Shown: positions 47,119 through 58,755 of the stretch, one piece after another
How positions within the stretch are numbered: the first letter of the stretch is position 1
How the letters are laid out: every line of letters starts with the position of its first letter
Origin: Porites lobata
Lineage: Eukaryota > Cnidaria > Anthozoa > Scleractinia > Poritidae
Direction of reading: 5' to 3'
Assembly (NCBI GenBank): GCA_942486035.1
Contig: CALNXK010000008.1
Location: forward strand, 2,913,501-2,977,500
Length of the DNA: 64,000 nucleotides
The notes under the pieces: model-generated
What the model was told of the DNA's origin: nothing
The model's database searches: none
The model's input: the letters and a program-made list of their open reading frames with translations, nothing else
Made by a program: the position numbers and the translations under genes

Positions 47119-47970
47119 ATGGCCAAAGAAATAATACAATTTTTCGTAGCAGCGAATTTGGTCACCTTTGTTTTAGGTCATGGCATGATGCTTGATCCCC
47201 CCAGCCGAAACTCCGCTTGGAGATATTTTTCAAACCGTCCAAAGCAGTATACGGATAACGAATTGAATTGTGGGGGATTCAGCGCACAATGGGACAAACA
47301 TGGTGGTAAATGCGGCGTTTGCGGCGACGAATATAACATAGCAAACCCTAAGTACGTCTATCCAGGCTTATTCGCTCAAGATGGTTTTATCACCAAAACT
47401 TATAAGAAAGGAGAAACAATTCAGATCACAGTAAAGATCACTTCCAATCATCAGGGATTCTTTCGTTTCACCGTGGGTAAGCTGGAGAGACGGCCAATCA
47501 CCCAAGAACAGCTAACTCACGTCTTGTTGCAACCCGATGGTTCGAACACGTGGCAGCTGCACTCATCCGCAAATGGAAACTACCACATCAAACTCGTGCT
47601 GCCCAAAAGCCTGACATGTGATCACTGCGTGCTTCAGTGGTGGTGGACAGTGGGAAACAACTGGGGCTGCAATGAAGAAGGAAATTGTGGAGTTGGTTTG
47701 GGAAAGAAACAAGAAACATTTGTCAACTGTGCCGATATCAAGATAACACCAGAGGGAGGGGCTAGTGGTACAGATGCACCCCTAACAGAACAACCCTCTA
47801 CTCAGGCGCCTTTGACAGGGTCTACACCTAGTTCCAAACCCCCCAAAACACAGAAACCCTCCACTGGATGTAAGGCGACGGGGCCCTGGACCGGACAAGC
47901 TGCTATGGACAAGTGGTGCGTTCAGAACTGTGCATTAGGCAATTGCCCCTCAAGCCACTGCCAGTGTTAA
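47119..47970 (+). CDS. Secreted AA15-type LPMO with linker and Cys-rich module (LPMO-5)
   Basis: Single exon, 283 aa from the ATG at 47119. An in-frame ATG at 47035 would add 28 residues, but it lies only 8 bp past the TATA box and would bury the signal peptide. Mature His21 (HGMMLDPPSRNSAW) and His111 (TSNHQGFF) form the copper brace; Phe201 is at the probable axial position. The loop GCNEEGNCG (Cys184, Cys190) is present. A Thr/Ser/Pro linker follows and then the six-cysteine module (GCKATGPWTGQ to SSHCQC). With LPMO-6 it forms a subgroup marked by MMDP/MLDP, RNSAW and GDEYNIANPKYV. Expected role: extracellular oxidative cleavage of chitin-like glycans. Confidence 0.95.
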   Translation: MAKEIIQFFVAANLVTFVLGHGMMLDPPSRNSAWRYFSNRPKQYTDNELNCGGFSAQWDKHGGKCGVCGDEYNIANPKYVYPGLFAQDGFITKTYKKGETIQITVKITSNHQGFFRFTVGKLERRPITQEQLTHVLLQPDGSNTWQLHSSANGNYHIKLVLPKSLTCDHCVLQWWWTVGNNWGCNEEGNCGVGLGKKQETFVNCADIKITPEGGASGTDAPLTEQPSTQAPLTGSTPSSKPPKTQKPSTGCKATGPWTGQAAMDKWCVQNCALGNCPSSHCQC

Positions 47971-50052
47971 GCATGCAATCCGTTTCTTTTTACGAGTGAA
48001 TTATGCGTGTGAATTAATTTTGTACTGGAGAGTCGGTCAAACTTAAGAAAAAGTTATCAGCAAGCTAGAATTAGTACGAATCTAACTCAAAATATATGTT
48101 ATTCAGAATCGTGCCGACTAAGAATACTCCTCTTTCATAGGAAAAGCATTTCTTGTCGGCTTAGCTTTACACTGTTCAATAGTCTGTCTAAGGTTGACAT
48201 ACCACTTCTAGTGTCTTGTGAGGTGGGGCATACGATGACCAAACAAGCCTATAGACGTACAGATTGATGAATGGTTGTATGAATGATTGGATGGAAAAAT
48301 GAATAAATGAACTATCTATCAATTAATCAATCACCATGGAAAGAAAAAACCTAATATTGCTCTCATTTATAGCTCTATGTCTACGAAAATGTCGTGTAAA
48401 TCTCAAAATAATTCCTAACCTCGAACAGATTTTGAAAAATTAGCCCATATCTGAAAACTCAAGAGACATTTTCAACATTAATGGCCACATGTGACGTAGT
48501 ACAACTGTAAAAAATTCCTTAAAACAATAAGAAAGTTCTCCGTGGTAGGTGAGTGATTCCTGTAACAAAGTGTTTACACGGCAGGTAGTGTTTCCCTGGT
48601 TCTAGGGTAATCCTGTTAGGGGCGTAGCCAGCCACTGTTTCCTTGTAAGCCGGAGTTGTATAAGCCCTACGGGAGATGGGGGCTGGGGGGGAAGTAAATT
48701 AAACAATCATTCAGGTGGATGGGTTTGTTCGAAGGTGCTTTTTCACTTGGATCAATGCAGAAAAAGAGTAGTTCAACATAGCATTAAATTAAAGTTTTTC
48801 GGTAGGAGCTACTTGGCTACTTAATATTTGAAAGTGGTTTGCCAATTTTTTAAAGTCAGACCCCAGCACAGCCTAACAACAAAACAAAAACAAACAAGGA
48901 GAAAGCGGTTTACTAGCTGTTATTTAGAGCTGAGACCTTCCGAAAGTACGAGTTTTTAAACTCATGATTCTAGCGGGTACTCAAAGTAAACAAAGTGGAG
49001 CCGCTCGAGCTCTGCAACGTATCTACTTGAAAAACCCAAGATGGGGTTCCACGACGGATTTTTCTAGTGAATTATGTGCCAATATTGCACGCCAATCACT
49101 GAGAAAGACATTGGTGCCCGTATTAAATGCACTTCTTATCTTGTTAACATGCGATTACTTGAGCTCATTTCAACCCACATTTTTGTTAAGACGGGGCTTA
49201 ATGGCAACTACACCCCTGCCTGTAGCGCTAAAGGTTCAGCCCTTGCGCCACGGTTACCCTTATCGGTCTTGTAAACACGTCGCATAAAATAAGAAGAAAT
49301 GTGCGAGTATTTGGGTAACCGTCTTGCTTGGGTAAACCTTAAATTATTCCAATTATGCAATCCATTCCCGATAAATAAAGTAGTTTTTATTTTGTAATGG
49401 AAAAAAATACCTAAAGTATATCTTTTAAGACTAGTATGACAACACATGACTAGGGACAGTTTTAGAGAGGTTGACAATAAAAAATATATCGTTGGGATCT
49501 CAGTAAAGGTGACCGCGACCACTTAATACAGGTGACCGCATGTCAGTATTGTAGTAATCAAGAGAATGCTTAAAATACATAAACTCAAAAGTGGGTTGAA
49601 TTTGATCGTCCGGGTAAACGTAGTCCTGAATAGGACTGTTGAAATGACTCCCGGGTTCAAACCTTTCACAATAAATAACCCGTTGGGACTTCGGTAAAGG
49701 TGACCGCATGTCAGTATTGTCAGTATTATAGTAATCAAGAGAATGATTGACCATAAACTCGGTAAAGGTGACCGCGAACACTCAAAAGAGCAATGCCATG
49801 CAATTTGTTATCTTTTCAAAAAGCTTAAGCCGAAAATAGTGGTCTATTATTGTTATTCAAGACCATATTTATAGGTATTTCGTGTCTTCTGTTGCAACAG
49901 ATAGCAAGGATGGACATTGACTGAAACTTGAAAAAGTTGGGTCAACTTTGTTGAGTTTTTATGCTGAGTGCTCCCTGCTGGTGAAATTTGTTTGATATCT
50001 TCTTCATAACTCGATCTACAGGAGCAGTTTGTGTATGGGGCATGCATAGAGG
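47971..50052. other. Spacer with short direct repeats
   Basis: No gene. Near 48638 AGGGGCGTAGCCAGCC looks like one end of a MITE without a partner. At 49501-49590 and 49690-49775 a direct repeat of about 60-70 bp (GGTGACCGCATGTCAGTATTG ... AATCAAGAGAATG) occurs, with further GGTAAAGGTGACCGC copies at its borders. Confidence 0.5.
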
Positions 50053-50193
50053 ATATTACACGGTGGCGCGAAGATATGAATTTTATTTTCGAGTGGCAAA
50101 ACAACATTTTACGAACGAGCGCAGCGAGTGAGTAAAATATTGTTTTGGCCACGAGAAAATAAAATTCATATCTTCAAGCCGCCGTGTAATGTT
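50053..50193. mobile_element. 140-bp palindromic MITE
   Basis: The left arm ATTACACGGTGGCGCGAAGATATGAATTTTATTTTCGAGTGGCAAAACAACATTTTACGAACGAGCGC is mirrored by a right arm ending in CTTCAAGCCGCCGTGTAAT, about 85-90% complementary over nearly 65 bp. It would fold into one long hairpin. A weakly similar piece may lie at 60075-60200. Class is unknown. Confidence 0.7.
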
Positions 50194-50207
50194 CTTTTTA
50201 TTATATA

Positions 50208-51632
50208 CAGGTTGTCCCAAAAGTTCGTTCCTCTACTTTGTAAGTACTCGTGAAACAAATTATTTATGCACAAGTTGTTTATTTCAGTCTGATTAAGTAC
50301 CATTTATTTATTGCGCCATCTTTTTATCGGAAAATTCAATTTTTGCATTTTCTCGCCAAAGGTGTGCACGCGCGTTTATATTTTCCCGCCAAATATTTGT
50401 CGTATTTTGTGTCCTGAATTGCTAACAATCTTTCCTCGGTTTTGTGAATATCATGAAAGGTGCACCCTGTCAATGCTAAAATACTCAGCTACTTGAGAGC
50501 CCAAGCGTTTATACTCAGATCAACTGGCTTGTCAGTTAAGTAAATTTCCAAAAAGCTGCAAAAATCTGAACGTTGGGTAGTGAAATGGTCCTCAAGAAAA
50601 GAACGGGAAGACCGAAAATCCTTAATGAGGCAGCAAAAAGAATTCTGAACAAAGCTAAGTACAAAAGAGGAAACTCGACCATACAGCTCAGCTTTCACGA
50701 CAATTAGCAAGCAAAGGCCATGTTGGGGGAAAAAACACTATCTTGAGGTTTATAAAAAACGAAGGTTGGAGACCGCTGAGAAGGCGAAAGAAACCTCTGC
50801 TCACAGCCAAGCAGCGTGCAGCTCGACTGAAATTTGCTAAGCAGTACAAAAACCTCACTGCGGAAGAATGGGATGATTTTCTTTTTGCGGACGAATGTCC
50901 CCAATATTTGTTTCAGCTGCCCAATCCAAAATTTGATATTGTTTGGGGTTCTCAGGAGAGCAAGGTTCCTCCAGCATATCAGGTTTAAAAAAGTTCAAAA
51001 TGGATCATATGGGGCGGAATGACAGGCCGCGGTCTTACTGGGATACATCTTTTACCCCAAGGACAGACTTTGACTGTCGATTACTACATCAACAACATAT
51101 TAGAAGCCTGTCCTTCACCGTATAAACGTGAATGAAGCAACAGACAAGCGGAAATTGTGCAGTTCCAATCGCCACGTGCATGACGTTCGTCCAAGACGGG
51201 GCGTCAGCACACGCAACCAAGGCCACCCAGGCATGGTGCCAAAAAAAAACCTGTCAAATTTTATAGAGAAAACATGCTGGCCCCCAAATTCCCCAGATAT
51301 TAACCCTGTGGAGAATCTTTGGAGCATAAGGGATGAAGTCGTCTATAAAGACCCAACTCCTAAAACCATGAAGGATCTGAAAAGACGGCTCAAACAAGCC
51401 TGGAAGAAAATCCCGCTCTCCACGTCACGCTACATGACTTTTTATCCCACTCCATGCCGCAACGGCTTCGGAACGTGATAACAAACAAAGGAGGGCATGC
51501 TGGATATTGAATTTTCAAATATATGTACTCAGTAAAGCAATAAACGTCTTTAAGAAATTTCATGCAGAAGTGTAGTTTCGATCAAAAGTTATGTCGCATG
51601 TAATAAGAGGAACGAACTTTTGGGACACCCTG
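50208..51632 (+). mobile_element. Tc1-like DNA transposon, inactive
   Basis: The ends CAGGTTGTCCCAAAAGTTCG and its inverse (CGAACTTTTGGGACACCCTG) flank 1425 bp, with TA on both sides (50206-50207, 51633-51634), the Tc1/mariner target duplication. Inside, plus-strand pieces in different frames encode a transposase: helix-turn-helix TGRPKILNEAAKRIL (about 50605), FADEC with the first catalytic Asp (about 50890), TFVQDGASAH with the second Asp (about 51190), and WPPNSPDINPVENLW with the Glu (about 51290). Several frameshifts and a stop break it. It lies 14 bp after the palindromic MITE at 50053. Confidence 0.9.
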
Positions 51633-51634
51633 TA

Positions 51635-54113
51635 GACAAAAAGGTGTCGATACAATAATAGATTTTTATTCGCGCAAAAAGTAATTGTGACGGCTCAAAT
51701 TTATAGTGCAGCAATATAAGACATTGTTTACAATAATCTTGAGAAATAACACTGAGCTGAATAGGGCTGTACAATGACAAAATATAAGCAAAGCTTTGAA
51801 AAGTGTGTAAGTAAAATTCAAAAGACGCAAGACGCCTTACAAATTTCGAAGGGAAATTACCGAAATTACGTCATCGATAAACTCCCGTGTGAGGCAGGTC
51901 ACGCGCTCTAATCTAAATATTTTTGCCAGCCAAATTGACACAAATTAACAATTTATCTGTTACAGCCTGACAAAGTTTTTCGCTGCTACTATACTAAAGT
52001 TTCGAAGGATAGATCAACCCTCGCTTTTAAATGAATGCTCAGGCCACAGTTAAACCCCGTTAATACAGACACTTGGGGAAGGGGGAGAGGACATAGAAAG
52101 TTTCCTTATTAACTGGGTGCTCGTTTAATTATTTAAGCAAAAAATACACCTTTTATTTGAAAAACATGCTAAAGAAATAAAACAAGGCATTAGCATCGTT
52201 AAACTGAGGGAAAGGTTTATCACAGCACACAGTTCAGTGCGACGATGAATTGTCCGCATTTGCAAGGTTGACATCTATGAGGTTCTGTTCATTGAGCAAG
52301 AAACAAGTGTCCGTTGTCCGCATTAACGCCGGGTGTCCTCATTAAGCCGATTTAATTGAGGGAAAATGAGTAGATCGTTTTCACTGTGTCACGAAACAAA
52401 AAAATAAATTGGAAACCGTCCAGTGGAAGAAGCCAAGAAAATGAAATGTTACAAAAGACCAATATATAAACAATTTTTCCAAGTCCGAGGTCTCTGTGGC
52501 CCACAGTTTCTGAGTTATTTGCCGAAACGTTTCACGCACCTTTATAAAGCTTTGTATGGAGACGCCATATTGGTGAACGGTTTTGGTGCACCTATACGGC
52601 CGCCGGAAATAAAATAAAAAAGTCTGGAGTTCACGTTTTCTATAAAAGCTCTTTTTTTTCACTCGAGAACTAGCATAAGTGCGCATAAACATATCTTCTA
52701 ATACTTGAAATGGTTATTCTGCTGAAAATCTAGAGACAGCATTCGTATTTTGGTGTCACGCATTCTGAAAATTGCTGCATTTTCGAAATGAAACATGCAA
52801 CGGGAATGGAAACTTGTACAAAGATTTACTGTTTTTGTTTATCTTCAACCTAGTGTAAATAAGAATTCGTAAAACCTCGCTATTTTAACTTTACAATTTG
52901 ATGACTTCACTGTGAAAACCATCTATTAGGGCGGGCTTTGCCCAGGGACAAAGAACACTGTCCGTAATATTTTACTGAGGAAGAAGTTGTGGCATGACAC
53001 GTTGTGACTTATCCTAGACAATCTGTGATGAACGGAAGGTCAACATGATTTTCTTCCCCTTTCATAAAAAAAAACAAAAAACATTTTAACCTGAACAACA
53101 TGCAACACTAGTAGTTAAGTAAAAGTTTCATAACATTCTGACTACGATTGTAAAGCAAACGTAGGAGTTACAAACTTGTGATCATGTTTCACGAATTTGC
53201 TTTCTGAAAAAGAAAATGCCATTTTGATATCTTTAATATCCCGTATGTTTTAGTCGCATACCTTATTAAAAATCAGAGATGATGAAATAGAGTTGTTATG
53301 TTTTCACCAAGGCAAAGCCGTAATGAAAACGAACTTTTACAGACGAGGCAACAAACTGCACCCAAAGCAGAGCAAATACAAAAGAAACAAAATATCAGTC
53401 ACTGCTCCTACCCGGCAATTCTATATAGGGCTTGTTTTAGTACATAATTTGTCCTGTTTCCGATCCATCAATATCCGGACGCTGGCATGCCAAGTGGCCA
53501 CTTCTTCCAAAACCAAATTTGTATTTATAAACGTCGGAACTTGTCTGGTATAAACCGCCCACAGCAGGGTGATCACGTTCCGTCCGGGATAACGTGTATC
53601 ATTCAGCTGAATCATCACCAGTCCTATATAGTTTTCTTTTCATAAGTTCGTTCGCTAAGCTGTAATTTTGATTGCAAAGGGAGAGTTTATTAGACCACTT
53701 CAAAGAAACCAACCGTCTAGTGGATTTGGGGTTTGTGGAAGCACTCCAAACACTTCTCAAGTGTTCTTAAAATTCTTAAATAGTCTGCGAGCATGTAGTG
53801 GTTTTCCCATGCCGGACGCCGCTCGCCGGGTAAATAGTAGACGGAATAAGATTTGTTATTCGGGCTATTCATTGTAAGTATTATGATTTGTGCGCTATCG
53901 CGCTAGTGTCGCAGGGCCTTTGCACTATATCCCGAAACAATACTATGAATAAAAGCAATATAGTAATATATTGTAAAATTATATATTGTAGAACTTAAGT
54001 TTTCTGGACCTTATCAGGAGTATGACCAAACTAAGTAATTTGTGGGCGGCATTGGGTGGGGCATTTTTGCTGACTCATTAGTCATCACAACACCTCATCA
54101 CGGGGGCTTTTGG
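51635..54113. other. No gene recognised
   Basis: Around 52050-52350 there is a repeat-like stretch with CCCCGTTAATACAGACAC and GTCCGCATTAACGCCGGGTG phrases, similar in style to the ACCGGGGTTAA pieces near 1260 and 2400. The remainder is featureless. Confidence 0.4.
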
Positions 54114-54120
54114 TATAAAA
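54114..54120 (+). promoter_or_regulatory. TATA box of LPMO-6
   Basis: GGTATAAAAGTG, a consensus TATA box, 124-130 bp before the ATG at 54244. Unlike the other LPMO genes, no CAGCTG box is found in this promoter. Confidence 0.6.
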
Positions 54121-54243
54121 GTGATGGCACATTGCTAAAATCTAATCTGGCATTGGCAGTTGGCGGTAAGTCATAAAAGCTTGGTCATTTTTCAAATTTT
54201 ACTTTTGCATCAAAAACGAATACAAGACTGAAGGACCGGTAAA

Positions 54244-55140
54244 ATGAATGTTACAGAAATCTTTCGTTTTTTGTTGGTCGCGAAAATGATCGCTTTGGCT
54301 CTTGGACATGGAAGGATGATGGACCCTGCTAGTAGAAACTCCGCCTGGAGAGTCTTTCCCAATCGTGCGAAGCAGTACACGGATAACGAGTTGAATTGTG
54401 GGGGATTCAGCGCCCAGTGGGATAAGCATGGTGGTAAATGCGGCGTTTGCGGCGACGAATATAACATAGCAAACCCTAAGTACGTCCACCCCGGATCGTT
54501 TGCTAGTGATGATTTCACCACCAAGACTTATAAAGAAGGAGAAACAATTCAGGTGACAATAGAGATCACTGCCAATCATAAGGGATACTTCCGTTTTAGT
54601 GTGGGTAAGCTCCAGACACGCCCTATCATCCAAGAACAGCTTACACACGTCTTGTTGCAACCCGATGGTTCGAACACGTGGCAGTTGCAGTCATCCGCAA
54701 ATGGAGAGTATCTCATCGAGCTCGTGCTGCCCAAAGGCCTGACATGTGATCACTGCGTGCTACAATGGTGGTGGACAGTGGGAAACAACTGGGGAAAAAA
54801 ACAAGAAACATTTGTGAACTGCGCAGACATCAAGATTATACCAGCGGGAGGTCCTGTGCCAACAAAAGAGAAGCCAAGCACGGAAAAGCCTTTAAGCTCC
54901 ACCGCTACGGCCTTACCCCCTAAGGTACCCTCTACAGGGAGCCCGCAGAAGCCTTCCATTCGCAGCCCCTCCACTGGAGGACCCTCAAAAGAAGGGTCAA
55001 CAACTCTCCCTACTACAGCGTCATCAACAGGAGGATGTAAGTCCGCGGGAGCATATGCCGGTCAACCTGGTATGGATCAATGGTGCGTTACTAACTGTGC
55101 AGCGGGATACTGTCCTGCCTCTCATTGCGTTTGTAACTAG
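54244..55140 (+). CDS. Secreted AA15-type LPMO lacking one disulphide loop, long linker (LPMO-6)
   Basis: Single exon, 298 aa. The signal peptide ends before His22 (HGRMMDPASRNSAW); the second brace residue is His112 (TANHKGYF) and Phe190 is at the probable axial site. Compared with LPMO-5, twelve residues between NNWG and KKQETF are missing. This is an in-frame 36-bp deletion that removes the cysteines equivalent to 184 and 190 together. The deletion is bordered by a TGGG repeat in the LPMO-5 sequence, a plausible slippage site. The linker is the longest in the set (about 60 residues, Ser/Thr/Pro/Lys-rich), followed by the six-cysteine module. All catalytic residues remain, so activity is expected, perhaps with altered stability or substrate face. 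Confidence 0.93.
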   Translation: MNVTEIFRFLLVAKMIALALGHGRMMDPASRNSAWRVFPNRAKQYTDNELNCGGFSAQWDKHGGKCGVCGDEYNIANPKYVHPGSFASDDFTTKTYKEGETIQVTIEITANHKGYFRFSVGKLQTRPIIQEQLTHVLLQPDGSNTWQLQSSANGEYLIELVLPKGLTCDHCVLQWWWTVGNNWGKKQETFVNCADIKIIPAGGPVPTKEKPSTEKPLSSTATALPPKVPSTGSPQKPSIRSPSTGGPSKEGSTTLPTTASSTGGCKSAGAYAGQPGMDQWCVTNCAAGYCPASHCVCN

Positions 55141-57359
55141 AATGACACTTTGACTTGAATGTCGTATCATGGGCTCCTAATTTAAACTAGCATGCATATT
55201 CTGCTCCCTAGGGTGTTACTTGGGTTAATTTTTGCTGGATTTGAGCCGCTGGCATCTGAGAACCCCTACTCCATTATAGCCTGTTTTGTGGCCAATGATA
55301 GACCCTATCTAAATCACTTTTGAAGAAAAGTAATTTTCGCGATCTGAACTTAGTCACTTTCTCTTTATGCATCTGCCTCATAAAGCCTTTTAGGTAAGCC
55401 ATACTGAAATGAATTGAGGTTAAACGTTTTTAAGTGTTAATCGTTCCATTTTTAATCCCTACCTACGTGAATTTTCTGAACCCCCAATCTCGAAAATGTG
55501 AGACCCCATTCTAGAACTCTAATGAAAATGCAACCCCATAATAGTCAATTCAGTCGTGAAAATGCGACCCCATCCAAACGTCACATCCCCATTAGCCTAT
55601 TACTAGGAAGTACTCCCCGGTTCTGCTCACTTTTTCTCAGTCCATTTCTGTTGATATCGATTATTTAACAATCAAGACCAATATTTATTTGCTAGGCAAT
55701 CATTTCCTTCATTCTTGCAGCTTTTGTAATTGATTTGTATGTTCTCAAATGGTGAAGAATAAAATAATAAAATAATTTAACACTCGTTTTTGTCAAACTT
55801 CTAAGTGAAATCATTTCTTAATTTCGAGAGTATACCATTTGATTACCTACTAATAGCATGGATGACAAATTACGCTGAAAATCGTGAAAGTGTTTGACTT
55901 GTTTGTCGTTATCGACAACTAACGCCTCACCCTGAAAAAGTTAAATTAATATTTAAAGTTCACAATTTCCTGAAATTTTTGACAAAAAAACCCAGCCTTT
56001 AGAATCCTGCTGCGTTTGATGAAAAAAATTGGGCTCTTTCGTGCATATAGGCTTTCTACTCTGACGTGTTCATTGGAAACGTACGTCTTAAAACATGAGC
56101 GCCATCTTGGCATGACTCAGGGAACGTTGCCATAGATATTTTGTAATTTATAAATTAACTCTGAAATTTTGCGCCAAAATTAGGGAGCAAATTTGTCATC
56201 CATGATATCCGAGAAATGTTATTTCAAAGTGGAATTGGATGATGATGGTAAGAGCTGCCTCGCTCCCAGGCGTCACTTCTAGATCTGACCAGGCACGCGA
56301 GGTGTCACGGGAAGGATGCAGTCGTGGCTTTGTGTTTTGCATATTTTGCAAGATGCTCTGGTCTCTTGTGACGCTCGGGTACCAAGAAATTACAGGGTAG
56401 TATGAATTAATATAAGCTTTCCAATGTTGAAACCTTTTACTATTATTTGTGATAAGACTTTCATATGGCCGTTCAAGGGCTTTAAAGATGATCACGGTCG
56501 ATTAGATGACACCTGTTTCATAATTTTAGAATATGTCTGTCATCGTAGCTTGTTACGTGGCAAACATAAATCCATGCGAGGTATTTGGAATTGTGATATT
56601 CAATTCGAAGATCAGGCTTTACTATATTTTGTGGTTTGGCCGACTGAGAGCGGCATGAAAAAATTTTAGTATTTCCATGTCTTGGAAAGATACTGTACAT
56701 GGAGGAGAATAAAAAAAAAAGTAAAAAGAACTGTGTGTCCTGGGACTTCGACTTTTTCAACCCGTCTCCACCCAACTTGAACGTAAGGAATGACCGGTCT
56801 CTGACTATAGGCTTTTGGATTCCTATCATAATATGGAAATTGTGCTCAAGAGTAGCCTGAAAGTACACTACGGCCAGGCTTTCAATTTCCTCAGGGATAG
56901 TAGACAGAACTAAATACGCGAACGTGTGCATGAATATCGCGAGGATGGTATCGCGCGTGTCACCTTTCTCGCGCGGGGGAGGGAACAGATTTCACGCGCT
57001 CACCTATTTTGCCCTCTCTGCTATCCCTGATGTAAATGAATGCTTAATCCTAGTCTATAAAGCCCTAGATCCGTGTAGAATATACAATTACTTTACAGAC
57101 TTCATATGCTCTTTCTTTTTAGCACTGTGTCAGTGCCTTGTTTCACATAAATCAAGTCACTTAAAATTTTAGGGCAGGAAACGTTTTTGTTTGTATGGCT
57201 GCTGATTGTTCTAAGATAAAGGAATTTTAATCACAGGGAAAAAACCGTGGACGAAGATCCTGCTGGTTATCAACGTGGGATCTCTAGAAAAGAGATGTAA
57301 TCAGCTAAAGTATTAAGAACCAAAAAACGAGAAGTCCAAAGACTACTGCAGAGCTGATC
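55141..57359. other. Spacer with dispersed repeats
   Basis: Positions 55450-55640 carry repeated phrases such as GAAAATGCGACCCCAT and end GGAAGTACTCCCCGG, similar to the dispersed GGATAGGGTAT repeat family. Positions 56891-57030 start TCAGGGATAG and end CTATCCCTGA, a small inverted-repeat element. No gene is recognised; the 137-codon minus-strand frame at 56518-56931 looks random. Confidence 0.5.
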
Positions 57360-57425
57360 GTGGCAACGTGTATTGCTTTTTCATAACAATATTTCGGCTG
57401 GCCATACAGCCTTCTTCAGGTTTAC
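57360..57425 (-). ncRNA. Hammerhead-ribozyme-like motif of the Penelope remnant
   Basis: The minus strand reads CUGAAGA (57419-57413), stem II GGCUG/CAGCC, GAAA (57395-57392), and stem III UAUUG/CAAUA (57391-57387 with 57375-57371). The invariant core CUGANGA ... GAAA is intact, but the base that should be U just before the cleavage site is C, so a decayed ribozyme is likely. Confidence 0.45.
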
Positions 57426-57679
57426 AGATGTTACTGAATTTATGATAGGAATTACAATATCATATAGATGGAGAATGTCGCAATAAAAATGGTTTAAAAG
57501 GGAGAGGCGGAAATTACGTAAAACAGAAAAAAGAAAAGGAAAACTAATAAGGATATGGATTACAATAATTCGTCACGGCGGTTTAGGCCATTAGGATATC
57601 TATCAAACTCCCTCGCCTTCCGGACTGAGTCACGTGAAGAATGAATTTTCTCTAGTGGGATTAACTGCATGTCAGTGTG

Positions 57680-57813
57680 TAGCCTGTTCCAGGCTCCGAG
57701 ATGGTGGTGGAAAGTCGTTCAGTAATACCTTTCCCAAGTCGTGCGCGTCTTATTTTCACTTTGTTCGCTTTAATACGTTCCCACTACACTATCTGAGAGC
57801 CTGGCACAGGCTA
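57680..57813. mobile_element. 134-bp MITE with TAGCCTG ends, inside the Penelope remnant
   Basis: The ends TAGCCTGTTCCAGGCTC and GAGCCTGGCACAGGCTA are inverted repeats. The flanks are an exact 9-bp direct repeat GTCAGTGTG (57671-57679 and 57814-57822). The same TAGCCTG ends and 9-bp duplication occur in the tiny elements at 423 and 19351. Confidence 0.85.
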
Positions 57814-58230
57814 GTCAGTGTGAGAATGGTCAGAGTGAGAGAGAAAGTGTTCAGAAACAGTAGTGAGTTTAGATTTAATGTTAGTTTTGTCGACTGGACG
57901 TCTGTGTCATAACGGGTAATTGTGCTTTAACTAAAAGGTCAAGAAGATTAGGGTTACGTCTGTAAGCAACAAAAGGCGGTTGTTTAAAGACGTCTTTCAG
58001 CGGTTAGAAGAGAGTAAGATGTTAAAATGCTTGCGTAAGATATTAGAAATCTGGAAGTGCTGGGTTAGATGTGACAACAAAGGGATCTACACCCTTAGAA
58101 TCTTTAGGTTTAGTTTGCGGAATAGTTGAGCATATTTTATGAAACACACAACAGCCAGTTACTTCAGATAATGGTTTATTATCGTTTAGATCATGTTGTC
58201 CGTCTACAGCTATCCCCTTAATATGTCAAG

Positions 58231-58755
58231 CTATAGAGAGAAGTCGTTACGTCAAGTTGCCATGGTAGCAAAATTTCTGGATGACAACAAACCGAAAACG
58301 TCAATTAAAAAGTGAGTTCGCACTGTTTCAAACTTCATCGACCTCATTCAATTCATTTAATTTGCCAAAAGTTGTATCCGAAAGGACCGTATCTAAGTTT
58401 AGAAAAAGGAAAACAAAATTTTTGCGTTGTGTTCACCTACTCCATACAGCGGGCGCGTGAAAGTAGGAAGTTTCATTTACCAATCGTGTAATGACAGCTA
58501 AGAAAGGTATAATAAAGCGTGATACACGTGCATGGTAGTTATTTTTCTCATTAAACCTATTGCTTTTTCCCGTTCTCTTTACCGTCACCGTCGTCGTCTT
58601 AGCCTCCCCCGCTGACGTTCTTAGGGGTTGGTCACGCGTTCCTGCCCCACTCTAGTGGGGACTCTAGTCTGCGAGGAGGCTACCTTCGTCGTCATTATTG
58701 TGATCCAGAAGTTGGGGTACCATGGCAATATGACGTCACACTTCTCCTCTCTATT
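58231..58755. mobile_element. Long-TIR repeat abutting the LPMO-7 stop codon
   Basis: The left arm (AGAGAAGTCGTTACGTCA, TTGCCATGGTAGC, TTTCTGGATGACAAC) recurs inverted at 58685-58755 with about 80% identity. Inside it, 58602-58682 is a smaller hairpin with TAGCCTCC and GGAGGCTA ends. The element ends at the stop codon of LPMO-7 (58756-58758), so it must supply most of that gene's 3' UTR. A single arm of the same family lies at 8838-8905. Confidence 0.65.

Larger units (their letters stand above)
57360..58145 (-). mobile_element. Second Penelope-like element remnant
   Basis: On the minus strand 58145-57915 reads KPKDSKGVDPFVVTSNPALP and, after several stops, LKDVFKQPPFVAYRR and NPNLLDLLVKAQLPV, the typical end of a Penelope-like reverse transcriptase. 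Further downstream, LQLIPLEKIHSSRDSVRKAR and NGLNRRDE (about 57660-57560) match the C-terminal tail that follows the GIY-YIG domain. The middle is degraded and holds a 134-bp MITE at 57680-57813. The noncoding 3' part has a hammerhead-like motif at 57360-57425. Confidence 0.75.
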
